Assembly (NCBI RefSeq): GCF_018905915.1
Contig: NZ_CP064782.1
Span: 2,976,001 to 3,040,000, forward strand
Reading direction: 5' to 3'
Length of the DNA: 64,000 nucleotides
Source of the DNA: Azospira inquinata
Lineage (GTDB): Bacteria; Pseudomonadota; Gammaproteobacteria; Burkholderiales; Rhodocyclaceae
Shown: in pieces, positions 51,669 to 59,677 of the stretch
How positions within the stretch are numbered: position 1 is the stretch's first letter
Layout: every line of letters begins with the position of its first letter
Notes under the pieces: model-generated
The model's input: only the letters and a program-made list of their open reading frames with translations
What the model was told of the DNA's origin: nothing
Databases searched by the model: none
Made by a program: the position numbers and the translations under genes

Positions 51669-52898
51669 TTAGCGCGGCTCTTCCCGGTCTGCGGCCAGGG
51701 TCCGGGCCAGATCCTGGATCGCCGGGGGCTGACGGAAAGCCTGCCAGAAGCGCCAGGGATTCCGGGGCGCGGGCGTCCAGGAGAGGAGGCCGTAGCTGGA
51801 AGGGCTCACCAGGGTCAGGCTTTCCAGCTGCCTCCCGTCCAGGGCTGCCAGGAGGGGAGCGAACCAGCGCTGCTCCAGATCCAGCAAGGCCTGGCGCCAG
51901 TCTTCTGCTTCCTGGTACTGGGCCGGGGGGAGCAGGTCGGGAATCTGGGCCAGCACGGTTCCGGCGGCGGCAGCCAATCCGGCATAGTCATCCGGCAGGG
52001 CTTGCACTGGCACACCGGCGCTTCGGGCCAACCCCCGGCTCAAGGTATCGTCGCTATAAAGAACGTTCCAGGGCCGGGACACGTCTGCTGGCTGGGTCGG
52101 GCCGATGGCCGGTTCCCAGGCCGCGCCCCAGAGCCACAGACTGTTTACGGTTGCCTGGCCCCGGGCCTCCCGGGCTTCATTGACCGGGTGGGCGTAGAGG
52201 AACATCTGGGCTTCATTGAAGAGCGCCGCCAGATGTCGGGCCAGGGGCGCCCCTCCCGAGCGGGGCAGGAGATTTTCCAGACGCCGCCCGGTGACGGCGG
52301 ACAGGGGCGGGGCCGGGTAATCCTGGGCCGGGGCGGGGGAAACCCCGTCCGGAGCCTGGCTGGCCTGCCACACCGGGTCCAGCCAGCCCCCCTGGAGGCG
52401 CAGATACCAGCGCCGGGGATGGGGGGTGAAGCACTGCACCTCCAGATCCCCTGCCTGGGAAAAGTGTTCTCCCAGAGCAGTGCCCAGGGCCTGGGCTTCT
52501 TCCGGGGTCAGGCCCAGATCCCGGCTGTCCGCTAGCACCACCTGTTCCTGGTGCAGGCGCAGGTGGGCCGGGTCGGCGCAGAGCCAGAGAATGGGGCGGC
52601 TGGACGGGGCCTGGATGGGATTTTGCTGGGGGACTGTGGTTTTATCCAGTAACCCCCTATCCACCACACCCTCCGCCATCCCTTCCCCCTGCCAACGCCG
52701 GTAGGCCAGGGGGGCCCTATCCCCTTCCAGGGCCTGGGCTAGCCAGATTTCCGGCGCCAGGGCCGATTCCCGCCGGGGCGGGCAGCGATCCAGCAGGCGG
52801 GAAAGGGCGGGCAGGGTGGCCGGGCCCAACTCCTGGTAAGCCAGACCGTCTTCCGGCTCGGGCCAGAGCAGTTCGGGAATGAGAAGGTGGAGGTGCAT
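51669..52898 (-). CDS. Phosphoglycerate mutase-like regulatory protein (betaproteobacterial, near recJ)
   Basis: A 409-residue cytoplasmic protein, usually annotated in betaproteobacteria as a cofactor-independent phosphoglycerate mutase-like or RPE-type regulatory protein. The N-terminus HLHLLIPELLWPEP is typical. SLWLWGAAWEP and NVLYSDDTLSRGLA resemble the binding segments of alkaline-phosphatase-fold mutases. I cannot see the full metal-ligand set, so catalysis is uncertain. The ATG at 52898 is chosen over a TTG four codons earlier. It lies 145 bases upstream of recJ and is probably co-transcribed with it. Confidence 0.7.
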   Translation of the reverse strand: MHLHLLIPELLWPEPEDGLAYQELGPATLPALSRLLDRCPPRRESALAPEIWLAQALEGDRAPLAYRRWQGEGMAEGVVDRGLLDKTTVPQQNPIQAPSSRPILWLCADPAHLRLHQEQVVLADSRDLGLTPEEAQALGTALGEHFSQAGDLEVQCFTPHPRRWYLRLQGGWLDPVWQASQAPDGVSPAPAQDYPAPPLSAVTGRRLENLLPRSGGAPLARHLAALFNEAQMFLYAHPVNEAREARGQATVNSLWLWGAAWEPAIGPTQPADVSRPWNVLYSDDTLSRGLARSAGVPVQALPDDYAGLAAAAGTVLAQIPDLLPPAQYQEAEDWRQALLDLEQRWFAPLLAALDGRQLESLTLVSPSSYGLLSWTPAPRNPWRFWQAFRQPPAIQDLARTLAADREEPR

Positions 52899-53274
52899 GG
52901 TGAAAGGCAATCAGGAAGGGACGGTGTATTTTTGCCGAGGGAGCAACGGGCGCTGGGGTGGGCTTTGGGCTGAGCCTAAACGTTGGGGGCTTTGGCGAAC
53001 TTGCCTCGCCCCTGGTACGGAGGAGGGCTCCGGGACGGGAGCTTGGCGTTTCTTTTCCTGGCCGTCCCGGCTTGTCCGGGGCCGAAAAACCCGCCGGGCA
53101 CGGGTATGGGACTCCTGTCGGCGCTACCGGTTCCCTCTTTTCCCTATTCCCTGCGTTGGGCGGAAAAGCCCGTCCCCAGGCCCTTTCCGGCCGGGCATGG
53201 CGGACATCGGGGGAGGAAGTGTAGCATAGCGCCTTTGCTTCTTTCCGCCCCGCCCGTCGGGGTGCGCCTCCGGC
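52899..53274. other. Intergenic region, 376 bp, divergent gap before lolC
   Basis: Two short overlapping open frames here (about 52879-53229) have no family-like features and mutually conflicting reading. I treat them as chance in GC-rich DNA. No clear promoter or terminator is visible. Confidence 0.55.
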
Positions 53275-54522
53275 ATGAAACTGCCCTACGAATTACGCAT
53301 CGGCCTGCGCTACACCCGGGCCAAGCGCCGCAATCACTTCATTTCCTTCATTTCCATGATTTCCATGGCGGGCATCGCCCTGGGGGTGGCGGCCCTGATT
53401 GTGGTGCTGTCGGTGATGAACGGTTTTCAGACCGAACTGCGGGACCGGATTCTCAGCGTCGCCTCCCATATTGAAATCACCGGTTTTGACGGCAATCTGG
53501 AGGACTGGCAGGTGGTGGCCAAGGAGGCCAGCCAGCATCCGGACGTGAAGGCGGCGGCCCCCTATGTGCAGGCCCAGGGCATGTTGTCCCGGGATGATGC
53601 AGTCCAGGGGGTGATGGTGCGGGGCATTACCCCGGACCTGGAAGACAAGGTGGCGGGCTTTCGTAGCCACATGAAGTCGGGCAGCCTGGACGCCCTGCGC
53701 CCCGGGGAATTCGGCATTGTGCTGGGGGCGGAACTGGCCCGGGGCCTGGGGGTGACCGTGGGGGACAAGGTGACCCTGATCGCGCCCCAGGGCACGGTGA
53801 CCCCCGCCGGGGTGGTGCCCCGACTGCGGGCTTTCCGGGTGGTGGGTATTTTCGAGGCGGGCATGTATGAGTACGACTCGGGCCTGGCTTTGATCGAACT
53901 GTCCGACGCTCAGCTCCTGTACCGCTTGGGCAGCCAGGTGAGCGGCGTGCGGCTTAAGGTGGATGACCTGTTCAAGGCGCCCCAGATTGCCCGGGAAATC
54001 GCCCCCACCCTCACCGTGCCCGCCTATCTCAATGACTGGACCAAGAGCCACGCCAATTTCTTCCGGGCGGTGCAGATCGAGAAAAACATGATGTTCATCA
54101 TCCTGTCCCTGATCGTGGCGGTGGCGGCCTTCAACATTGTCTCCACCCTGGTCATGGCGGTGACGGATAAGCAGGCGGACATTGCCATTCTGCGCACCCT
54201 GGGGGCCAGCCCGGGGAGCATCATGGCCGTGTTCGTGGTCCAGGGCGCCCTGATCGGCATTATCGGCCTGGGGGCGGGCATTTTGGGGGGCGTCACCCTG
54301 GCCCTCAATATTGACGTGGTGGTGCCCTTTATTGAACGGGTTACCGGGGTCCATTTTCTGGCCAAGGACGTCTATTACATTTCTGAACTGCCCTCCGAGC
54401 TCCAGTGGGGGGATGTGACCTGGATTACCCTGATTTCCTTCGTGCTGGCCCTGGTGGCCACCCTTTACCCCAGTTGGCGCGCTTCCCGGGTCAACCCGGC
54501 GGAAGCCCTGCGCTACGAATGA
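53275..54522 (+). CDS. lolC: Lipoprotein-releasing system permease LolC/LolE
   Basis: An inner-membrane permease of 415 residues that works with LolD to release lipoproteins to LolA. It shows one N-terminal helix with the usual start ELRIGLRYTRAKRRNHFISFIS, a large periplasmic domain (about 48-265), then three C-terminal helices of the FtsX type ending YPSWRASRVNPAEALRYE. Only one permease gene accompanies lolD, so the system may be of the single-permease (LolF) homodimer type. Confidence 0.94.
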   Translation: MKLPYELRIGLRYTRAKRRNHFISFISMISMAGIALGVAALIVVLSVMNGFQTELRDRILSVASHIEITGFDGNLEDWQVVAKEASQHPDVKAAAPYVQAQGMLSRDDAVQGVMVRGITPDLEDKVAGFRSHMKSGSLDALRPGEFGIVLGAELARGLGVTVGDKVTLIAPQGTVTPAGVVPRLRAFRVVGIFEAGMYEYDSGLALIELSDAQLLYRLGSQVSGVRLKVDDLFKAPQIAREIAPTLTVPAYLNDWTKSHANFFRAVQIEKNMMFIILSLIVAVAAFNIVSTLVMAVTDKQADIAILRTLGASPGSIMAVFVVQGALIGIIGLGAGILGGVTLALNIDVVVPFIERVTGVHFLAKDVYYISELPSELQWGDVTWITLISFVLALVATLYPSWRASRVNPAEALRYE

Positions 54523-54653
54523 GGCTTGGGGACGCCTTCCTGCCCGGCCCCGGGGGGCTTGCCCCGGCGGTGCGGCATGGCGGCGGCCCCCGTGGCTTTT
54601 CCTTCTCCCACGGCGTCCCTTGCTGGGGCGCTCTCTAGTTGGTTTTTACGCCC

Positions 54654-55373
54654 ATGTCTGAACAAATTGACGCCGCCTCCGCCCTGCCGGAAGGGGCCCC
54701 CATCCTCTCTTGCGAACACCTGGGCCGGGTTTACGGCCAGGGGGACACGGCGGTGCGGGTTTTGCAGGAGGTGAATATGGCCATCCGGGCCGGGGAGCGG
54801 GTCGCCATTGTGGGGGCCTCGGGCTCCGGCAAATCCACCCTGCTGCATCTCCTGGGGGGGCTGGATGCCCCTACCAGCGGCCAGATCCACCTCATGGGCC
54901 GGGACCCTTTCGCCATGGGGGAAGGGGAGCGGGGCGCCTGGCGTAACCAGCATTTGGGCTTCGTTTACCAGTTTCACCATCTCCTGCCCGAATTCACCGC
55001 CCTGGAAAATGTGGCCATGCCCCTCTTTATCCGGCGCCTGCCGGAAGAAGTGGCGGCGGCCCGGGCCAAAGCCATGCTGGAACGGGTGGGCCTGGGCCAT
55101 CGCCTGGAACATACCCCCAGCGAACTCTCCGGCGGGGAACGGCAGCGGGCGGCCATCGCCCGGGCCCTGGTGACCCACCCGGCCTGCGTTCTGGCGGACG
55201 AACCCACGGGCAATCTGGACCGGCAGACGGCGGACCAGGTGTTTGATCTGATGCTGGAAGTGAGCCGGGATCAGGGCACGGGCTTTGTCATCGTCACCCA
55301 CGACACCAGCCTGGCCGCTCGGGCAGAGCGGGTGCTGACCTTGACGGATGGGGTGCTGGGCGGGGCGAATTAA
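54654..55373 (+). CDS. lolD: Lipoprotein-releasing system ATPase LolD
   Basis: An ABC ATPase of 239 residues. Walker A is GASGSGKST, the Q-loop region is [11 protein letters not shown], the signature is LSGGERQR and Walker B is VLADEPTGN. The [12 protein letters not shown] segment is typical of LolD. The ATG at 54654 is preferred to a TTG at 54639. A 131-base gap separates it from lolC, so it may have its own translation signals but the same transcript. Confidence 0.95.
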   Translation: MSEQIDAASALPEGAPILSCEHLGRVYGQGDTAVRVLQEVNMAIRAGERVAIVGASGSGKSTLLHLLGGLDAPTSGQIHLMGRDPFAMGEGERGAWRNQHLGFVYQFHHLLPEFTALENVAMPLFIRRLPEEVAAARAKAMLERVGLGHRLEHTPSELSGGERQRAAIARALVTHPACVLADEPTGNLDRQTADQVFDLMLEVSRDQGTGFVIVTHDTSLAARAERVLTLTDGVLGGAN

Positions 55374-55597
55374 GGGGCTTGTGGCTTGGGGAGGGCGGAG
55401 ACGCTTATGCCTCGGACCTGTCCCGGGGGTTAAAAGCTAGATCGCCGATTGACGCCGGTTTCCACGGTTTTTTTGGGACGGGGTCGCAGAATTTTGGCGG
55501 GTGTGAGGAAAAAGCCTGAGGGAAAAGTCGTCCTGACCGTCGCGGGAATCTTCCCCGCGCTTCCTACGATCACCACCAGTACTCAGGCCCGTGCGCC

Positions 55598-56644
55598 TTA
55601 GCTGAGCATTTCCACCAGAGCCGCTTCCAGTTCCACCCGGCCTAGAGGGCTGGCCATGGCAATCAGGGTGTAGCCCGGTTTCAGCTCGTAATCCGGGGTG
55701 GGGTTGAAAATCCAGTCCCCTTTTTCCCGGATGGCCAGGAGCACATATTCGGAACTGCGCAGCTTTAGATTGCCCAGGGGCGTGGCCCGGAAATTGGCGG
55801 GTACCTGAACTTCCTCAATGCGCAGCCGCTTTTCCGACTTGAGCATTTCGTCCAGGAAAGACACCACGTGGGGCCGGACCATGAGGGACGCCAGCCTGTT
55901 GCCGCCGGTGAGGTCCGGGGAAAAGATGGCGTCTGCCCCGGCCTTGCGCATTTTTTCCACATTGCGGGGCTCGTGACAGCGGGCCACCACCCGCAGATGG
56001 GGATTCAACTGCTTGGCGGTGATGACGATCATCAGATTGCGGGAATCGTCCCCCGTCACGGCGAATACCCCCTTGGCCTGGGTGATTTCCGCCTTCATCA
56101 GCATATCGTCGTCGGAAGCGTCCCCGTGGAGGTAGAGAAAGCCCGGGTTTTTCAGCTTCTGGCCTTCCAGGGGCTCCAGATTTTCTTCAATGGCCACGTA
56201 GCGGCGGGTGGTAGCGTCCAGTTCCCGGGCCACGTTTTTGCCCACCCGGCCAAAGCCGCAAACGATGTAATGTCCCGTGAGTTTTTTGATGATCTTTTCC
56301 ATGCGACGTCTCCGCAGGGTTCCATTGAGGTCTGATTCGATCAGGGTCACCGTGACGGTGGAGAAGAGGAAGGACAGGGTGCCCATGCCCAACATGCCGA
56401 TGGCCACGGTGAACACCCGGGCCGGGGCGTTGTGGCTCATGTCGATGATTTCACCGAAGCCGATGGTGGCCACGGTGATAAAGGTCATGTAGAAGCAGTC
56501 GAACCAGGAATAGCGTCCGGCGGTGAGCAGGTGATAGCCCAGGGTGCCCAGCAGCAATACGCCCAGCAGGGTCGCCAGGGCCCCATAGACATAGCTAAGG
56601 GCCTGGAGGGGCTGGGCGGAATTGTGGGATGAGCCGGAATTCAT
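55598..56644 (-). CDS. Two-TM potassium channel with RCK/TrkA-N domain
   Basis: A 348-residue channel. Two helices (about 18-40 and 78-104) flank a pore loop with selectivity filter TIGFGE (residues 60-65, the GYG variant GFG). The RCK domain (about 122-250, [15 protein letters not shown]) binds nucleotide or ions, and a TrkA-C domain (about 265-345) follows. It resembles Kch/MthK channels. It probably adjusts K+ flux; the gating ligand is unknown. Its start overlaps the DUF2062 stop (ATGA). Confidence 0.92.
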   Translation of the reverse strand: MNSGSSHNSAQPLQALSYVYGALATLLGVLLLGTLGYHLLTAGRYSWFDCFYMTFITVATIGFGEIIDMSHNAPARVFTVAIGMLGMGTLSFLFSTVTVTLIESDLNGTLRRRRMEKIIKKLTGHYIVCGFGRVGKNVARELDATTRRYVAIEENLEPLEGQKLKNPGFLYLHGDASDDDMLMKAEITQAKGVFAVTGDDSRNLMIVITAKQLNPHLRVVARCHEPRNVEKMRKAGADAIFSPDLTGGNRLASLMVRPHVVSFLDEMLKSEKRLRIEEVQVPANFRATPLGNLKLRSSEYVLLAIREKGDWIFNPTPDYELKPGYTLIAMASPLGRVELEAALVEMLS

Positions 56645-57210
56645 GGACGGTGGATCGGGCGTCGTTCTTGTCGTCTTCGGTGCCAGGCGCGGATTAGATA
56701 GAGCCGCCACCCGGCCCGGACAATAGCATAACCGGCGCCCGCCAGCAGCAAAGCCAGGGAAATTAGGCCCACCAGCAGGGGCCGGCCCAGGGCCAGGGCC
56801 CAGTGCAGGGTGGCGGTGAAACCGTCGCTCCAGGTACTCCAGGCGTTCCAGGCACCCTCCCAGGCTGGAGGCGGCGTCCCCGTCCCGTCCCCCGGTCCCA
56901 CCAGCCAGCGGCCCAGCCGGTAGGCCAGCCAGTACAGGGGCAGGATAGTGAAGGGATTGGTGTACAGGGTGCAGGCCAGGGCCAGGGGCAGATTGACCCG
57001 CAGGACCAGGGCCAGCAGGGCCGCTCCCAGCATCTGCAAGGGCCCGGGAATGAGCCCGCAGAACAGCCCCACGGCCACGCCCCCGGCGGCGGAACGCCGG
57101 TTCAAGCGCCAAAGCCCGGGCTGGATCAGCCAACGCCTCAAGGGGGCCAGCCCGGGGCGGCGCGCCAAGCTTTCCGGTCCAGGCAGGCGGGGGCGCAGGG
57201 GAGAGGGCAT
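56641..57210 (-). CDS. DUF2062 family membrane protein
   Basis: A 189-residue inner-membrane protein with DUF2062 features: [51 protein letters not shown] and a final helix followed by basic residues. Function is unknown. The ATG at 57210 is chosen over an upstream TTG, which would add a Pro-rich unlikely tail. It is translationally coupled to the K+ channel gene, suggesting a linked envelope role. Confidence 0.82.
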   Translation of the reverse strand: MPSPLRPRLPGPESLARRPGLAPLRRWLIQPGLWRLNRRSAAGGVAVGLFCGLIPGPLQMLGAALLALVLRVNLPLALACTLYTNPFTILPLYWLAYRLGRWLVGPGDGTGTPPPAWEGAWNAWSTWSDGFTATLHWALALGRPLLVGLISLALLLAGAGYAIVRAGWRLYLIRAWHRRRQERRPIHRP

Positions 57211-57484
57211 GGGCAGGGGAGAGAAAAATAGAAAGTGTCCCACTATTCCCGGAAAGCGGTGTGGGGGGGAAGGGACGGAGGGCAAGGGGGGACGGGAAGG
57301 GAATTTTCCTGGCAAGGGCGCAGGACGAGTCGTCGGGTTTTTACCGTATAAAAATGACAAATTTTTTAGAGAAATTAAGTTTGTAGGATTTTTCCTAATG
57401 AATTTAGGGTGGGCCCCATAGGGGGATTGTCATAAAATCTGCCCATGGGGGCTGGGCTCAGTTCCCGAATCTTGGAGAATTGTG

Positions 57485-59113
57485 ATGGGTATATTGCAGC
57501 GCCTACGGGTCTCCACCCGGATGCAGTTATTGGTGGGGATAACCCTGCTGGGCTTGATCTGCCTGTGTTTAACCGCCCTCTTTGAGATCCGCTCCACCAT
57601 GCTGGAGGATCGCAAGGAAAAGGTACGGAATCTCACCGAAGTGGCGGTGGCCACCCTGACCTACTATCAGCAGCAGGCCCAGTCCGGAAAATTAACGGAC
57701 GAGGAGGCCAAGCAGGCTGCTAAAGGGGCGCTACGGGGCATACGTTTTGGGCAAAATGACTACTACTTCATCTATTACACCAACGGGGTCAATTTCATGC
57801 ACCCCGCCAAGCCGGAGTTTGAAGGCAAGAATAAGCGGGATGTGAAAGACAGCCAGGGGCGGATGTTTAACAAGGAACTCCTGGAGGCCGCCGAGCAGGG
57901 CGGCGGCTACGTGGAATTCCTCTTTCCCCGGGCCGGCCACACCAATCCGGAGCCCAAACTGGGCTATGGGGCCCCCTTTAAACCCTGGAACATGATGGTG
58001 GGTACCGGGATTTATATCGACGACATCGACCAGCAGTTTCACCGGGTCGCCTGGGTGCTGGGAGGCATTTCCTTCGTGCTGCTGGCTTTGTTAAGCCTGC
58101 TAGGTTGGCGTATTGGGGGGAGCGTGCTGCGCCAGTTGGGGGGGGAACCGGTCCATGCCACGGCCATTATGCAACGCATTGCGGAAGGGGATTTGACGGC
58201 GGATGTAGGCCGGGCGGAAGCAGGGAGCCTGCTCCACGCCCTGGGCACCATGACCGCGGCCCTGCGTAGCATGGTGGGAGAAATCAACGGACACGCCAAC
58301 CAACTGGTGGGCAACGCCTCCCAAATTTCCCAGGCCTCCGACCAGGTGGCCCAGGCGGCGGTGCAACAATCCGACGCCACCTCCGCCATGGCCGCGGCCA
58401 TTCAGGAACTGACGGTCAGCTCCAACCATATTTCCGACAGCGCCCGGGACAGCTCCCAGGACTCCCGGGACGCGGCCCAGGAAGCCAGCCAGGGCACGGC
58501 CCGGGTAGGCCAGGCAGCGGCCGCCATCGGCCAGATCGCCACCACCGTGACCCAGGCCTCCACCCAGATTCGGGCCCTGGAAGAGCGGGCCAACCAGGTG
58601 TCCTCCATCGCTAACGTAATCAAGGACATCGCCGGGCAGACCAACCTCCTGGCCCTGAACGCCGCCATTGAGGCCGCCCGGGCCGGGGAACAGGGCCGGG
58701 GCTTCGCCGTGGTGGCAGACGAAGTGCGCAAGCTGGCGGAACGGACCGCCAAGGCTACGGCGGAAATCGAAGACATGATCCAGGGCATCCAGGCGGACAC
58801 CGAATCCGCCGTCACCGCCATGGACATGGCCCTGCCCGAAGTGGAACAGGGGGTACAACTGGCCGAATCCGCCTCCGCCTCCCTCAAAGCCATCGAAGAA
58901 GGGGCCAAGCGTACCCTGCAACGGGTCGGCGAAGTGGCGGACTCCACCCAGGAACAAAGCGCCGCCAGCACCTCCATCGCCCAGCGGGTGGAACAGATTG
59001 CCAACATGGTGGAAGAAACCACCACCATCATTCGCCAGACCGCGAACAACGCCCACCAGCTAGAAGCCATCGCCAGCGACCTGAAAACCATGGTGGGCCA
59101 TTTCCGGGTGTGA
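57485..59113 (+). CDS. Methyl-accepting chemotaxis protein with single-Cache sensor
   Basis: A 542-residue chemoreceptor. TM1 is near 12-32 and a periplasmic sCache_2-like domain follows (about 35-185: [42 protein letters not shown]). TM2 is near 190-212, then HAMP and a long signalling domain. The tip contains [41 protein letters not shown], which contacts CheW/CheA (given as 20-base-limited landmarks only: [20 protein letters not shown]). GGAGA precedes the ATG. A TTAAGTTT-N11-CCTAATGA element at 57375-57401 is a weak sigma-28-like match. Confidence 0.93.
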   Translation: MGILQRLRVSTRMQLLVGITLLGLICLCLTALFEIRSTMLEDRKEKVRNLTEVAVATLTYYQQQAQSGKLTDEEAKQAAKGALRGIRFGQNDYYFIYYTNGVNFMHPAKPEFEGKNKRDVKDSQGRMFNKELLEAAEQGGGYVEFLFPRAGHTNPEPKLGYGAPFKPWNMMVGTGIYIDDIDQQFHRVAWVLGGISFVLLALLSLLGWRIGGSVLRQLGGEPVHATAIMQRIAEGDLTADVGRAEAGSLLHALGTMTAALRSMVGEINGHANQLVGNASQISQASDQVAQAAVQQSDATSAMAAAIQELTVSSNHISDSARDSSQDSRDAAQEASQGTARVGQAAAAIGQIATTVTQASTQIRALEERANQVSSIANVIKDIAGQTNLLALNAAIEAARAGEQGRGFAVVADEVRKLAERTAKATAEIEDMIQGIQADTESAVTAMDMALPEVEQGVQLAESASASLKAIEEGAKRTLQRVGEVADSTQEQSAASTSIAQRVEQIANMVEETTTIIRQTANNAHQLEAIASDLKTMVGHFRV

Positions 59114-59289
59114 GGTGCAGGGGAAAGCTGGCTTGAACCTAGGAGACTGCGTCACACCATCCGTAGGCAAGGGTTAGATAAACTGGATGCAGTCACCAGC
59201 CCTTTCAATAAAAGGGCTGTTCCTCGGGAGAAGGGAAAAGGTCACGCAGTAAAAACACCCATAAAACTCGCCCTCAGCCCAAGAGGTAT

Positions 59290-59473
59290 CCCTGATGCGT
59301 TTCTAGGGAGAGGCCCCCAGGCCGGGGCCGAGGTCTCGCACTAGGCCGGGCGCCTTATCCCGTAAGGCTTGGCCAACAACAAAGCGTATCGGAAGTAAGC
59401 CCCTCTCAATTCCGGTTGAGGAGTGGGTAGGAAATAACGAAAGCCCCATTCCCTCAAGGTTTGGGGCTTTTTT
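59290..59473 (+). ncRNA. Candidate structured RNA ending in an intrinsic terminator
   Basis: Consecutive helices: GGCC...GGCC enclosing GCCTTA-tcccg-TAAGGC (59344-59374), CTCAA-ttccgg-TTGAG (59405-59420), then the terminator AAAGCCCCA/TGGGGCTTT followed by T. The order of clean helices then a terminator suggests a small RNA. No known family was recognised and no promoter is certain. Confidence 0.35.
59440..59473 (+). terminator. Intrinsic terminator in the MCP-comEC gap
   Basis: Nine-pair stem AAAGCCCCA/TGGGGCTTT followed by six T in total. It ends the MCP transcript or an RNA encoded in the gap. Confidence 0.85.
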
Positions 59474-59677
59474 CTGCCCCATCGTGCCCGCAACCAAAAT
59501 TTGGCAATAGGTATCCGTGGAAAGTCTAGCCGCGCCATGGTTGCCCAAGGAAAGCCCCTCGAAAACCAACCATTTTTTCGAGGGGGGCCTTGAAAGGTCC
59601 TTTATGTGCCGTTTGGCCCGAAAGGTCGGGCTCGGGCAGCGCTTTCTCTTGGGCGGATAGCGGGCGCTTGTTATGCT

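Larger units (their letters stand above)
59114..59677. other. Intergenic region, 564 bp, with several stem-loops
   Basis: The longest non-coding stretch in the window. It holds CAGCCCTTT-N5-AAAGGGCTG (59197-59219), a series of hairpins at 59344-59420, a strong terminator (59440-59473) and a long stem (59554-59588). Short minus-strand open frames overlap all of this structure and are probably not genes. Confidence 0.65.

Noticed and set aside
52879-53229. Overlapping short ORFs in the gap upstream of lolC
   Set aside because: No ribosome binding site, no domain-like pattern, and two frames conflict.
59303-59569. Minus-strand short ORFs in the chemoreceptor - comEC gap
   Set aside because: Two overlapping frames read equally well and both run through a terminator and several stem-loops. 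Structure explains the region better than coding.
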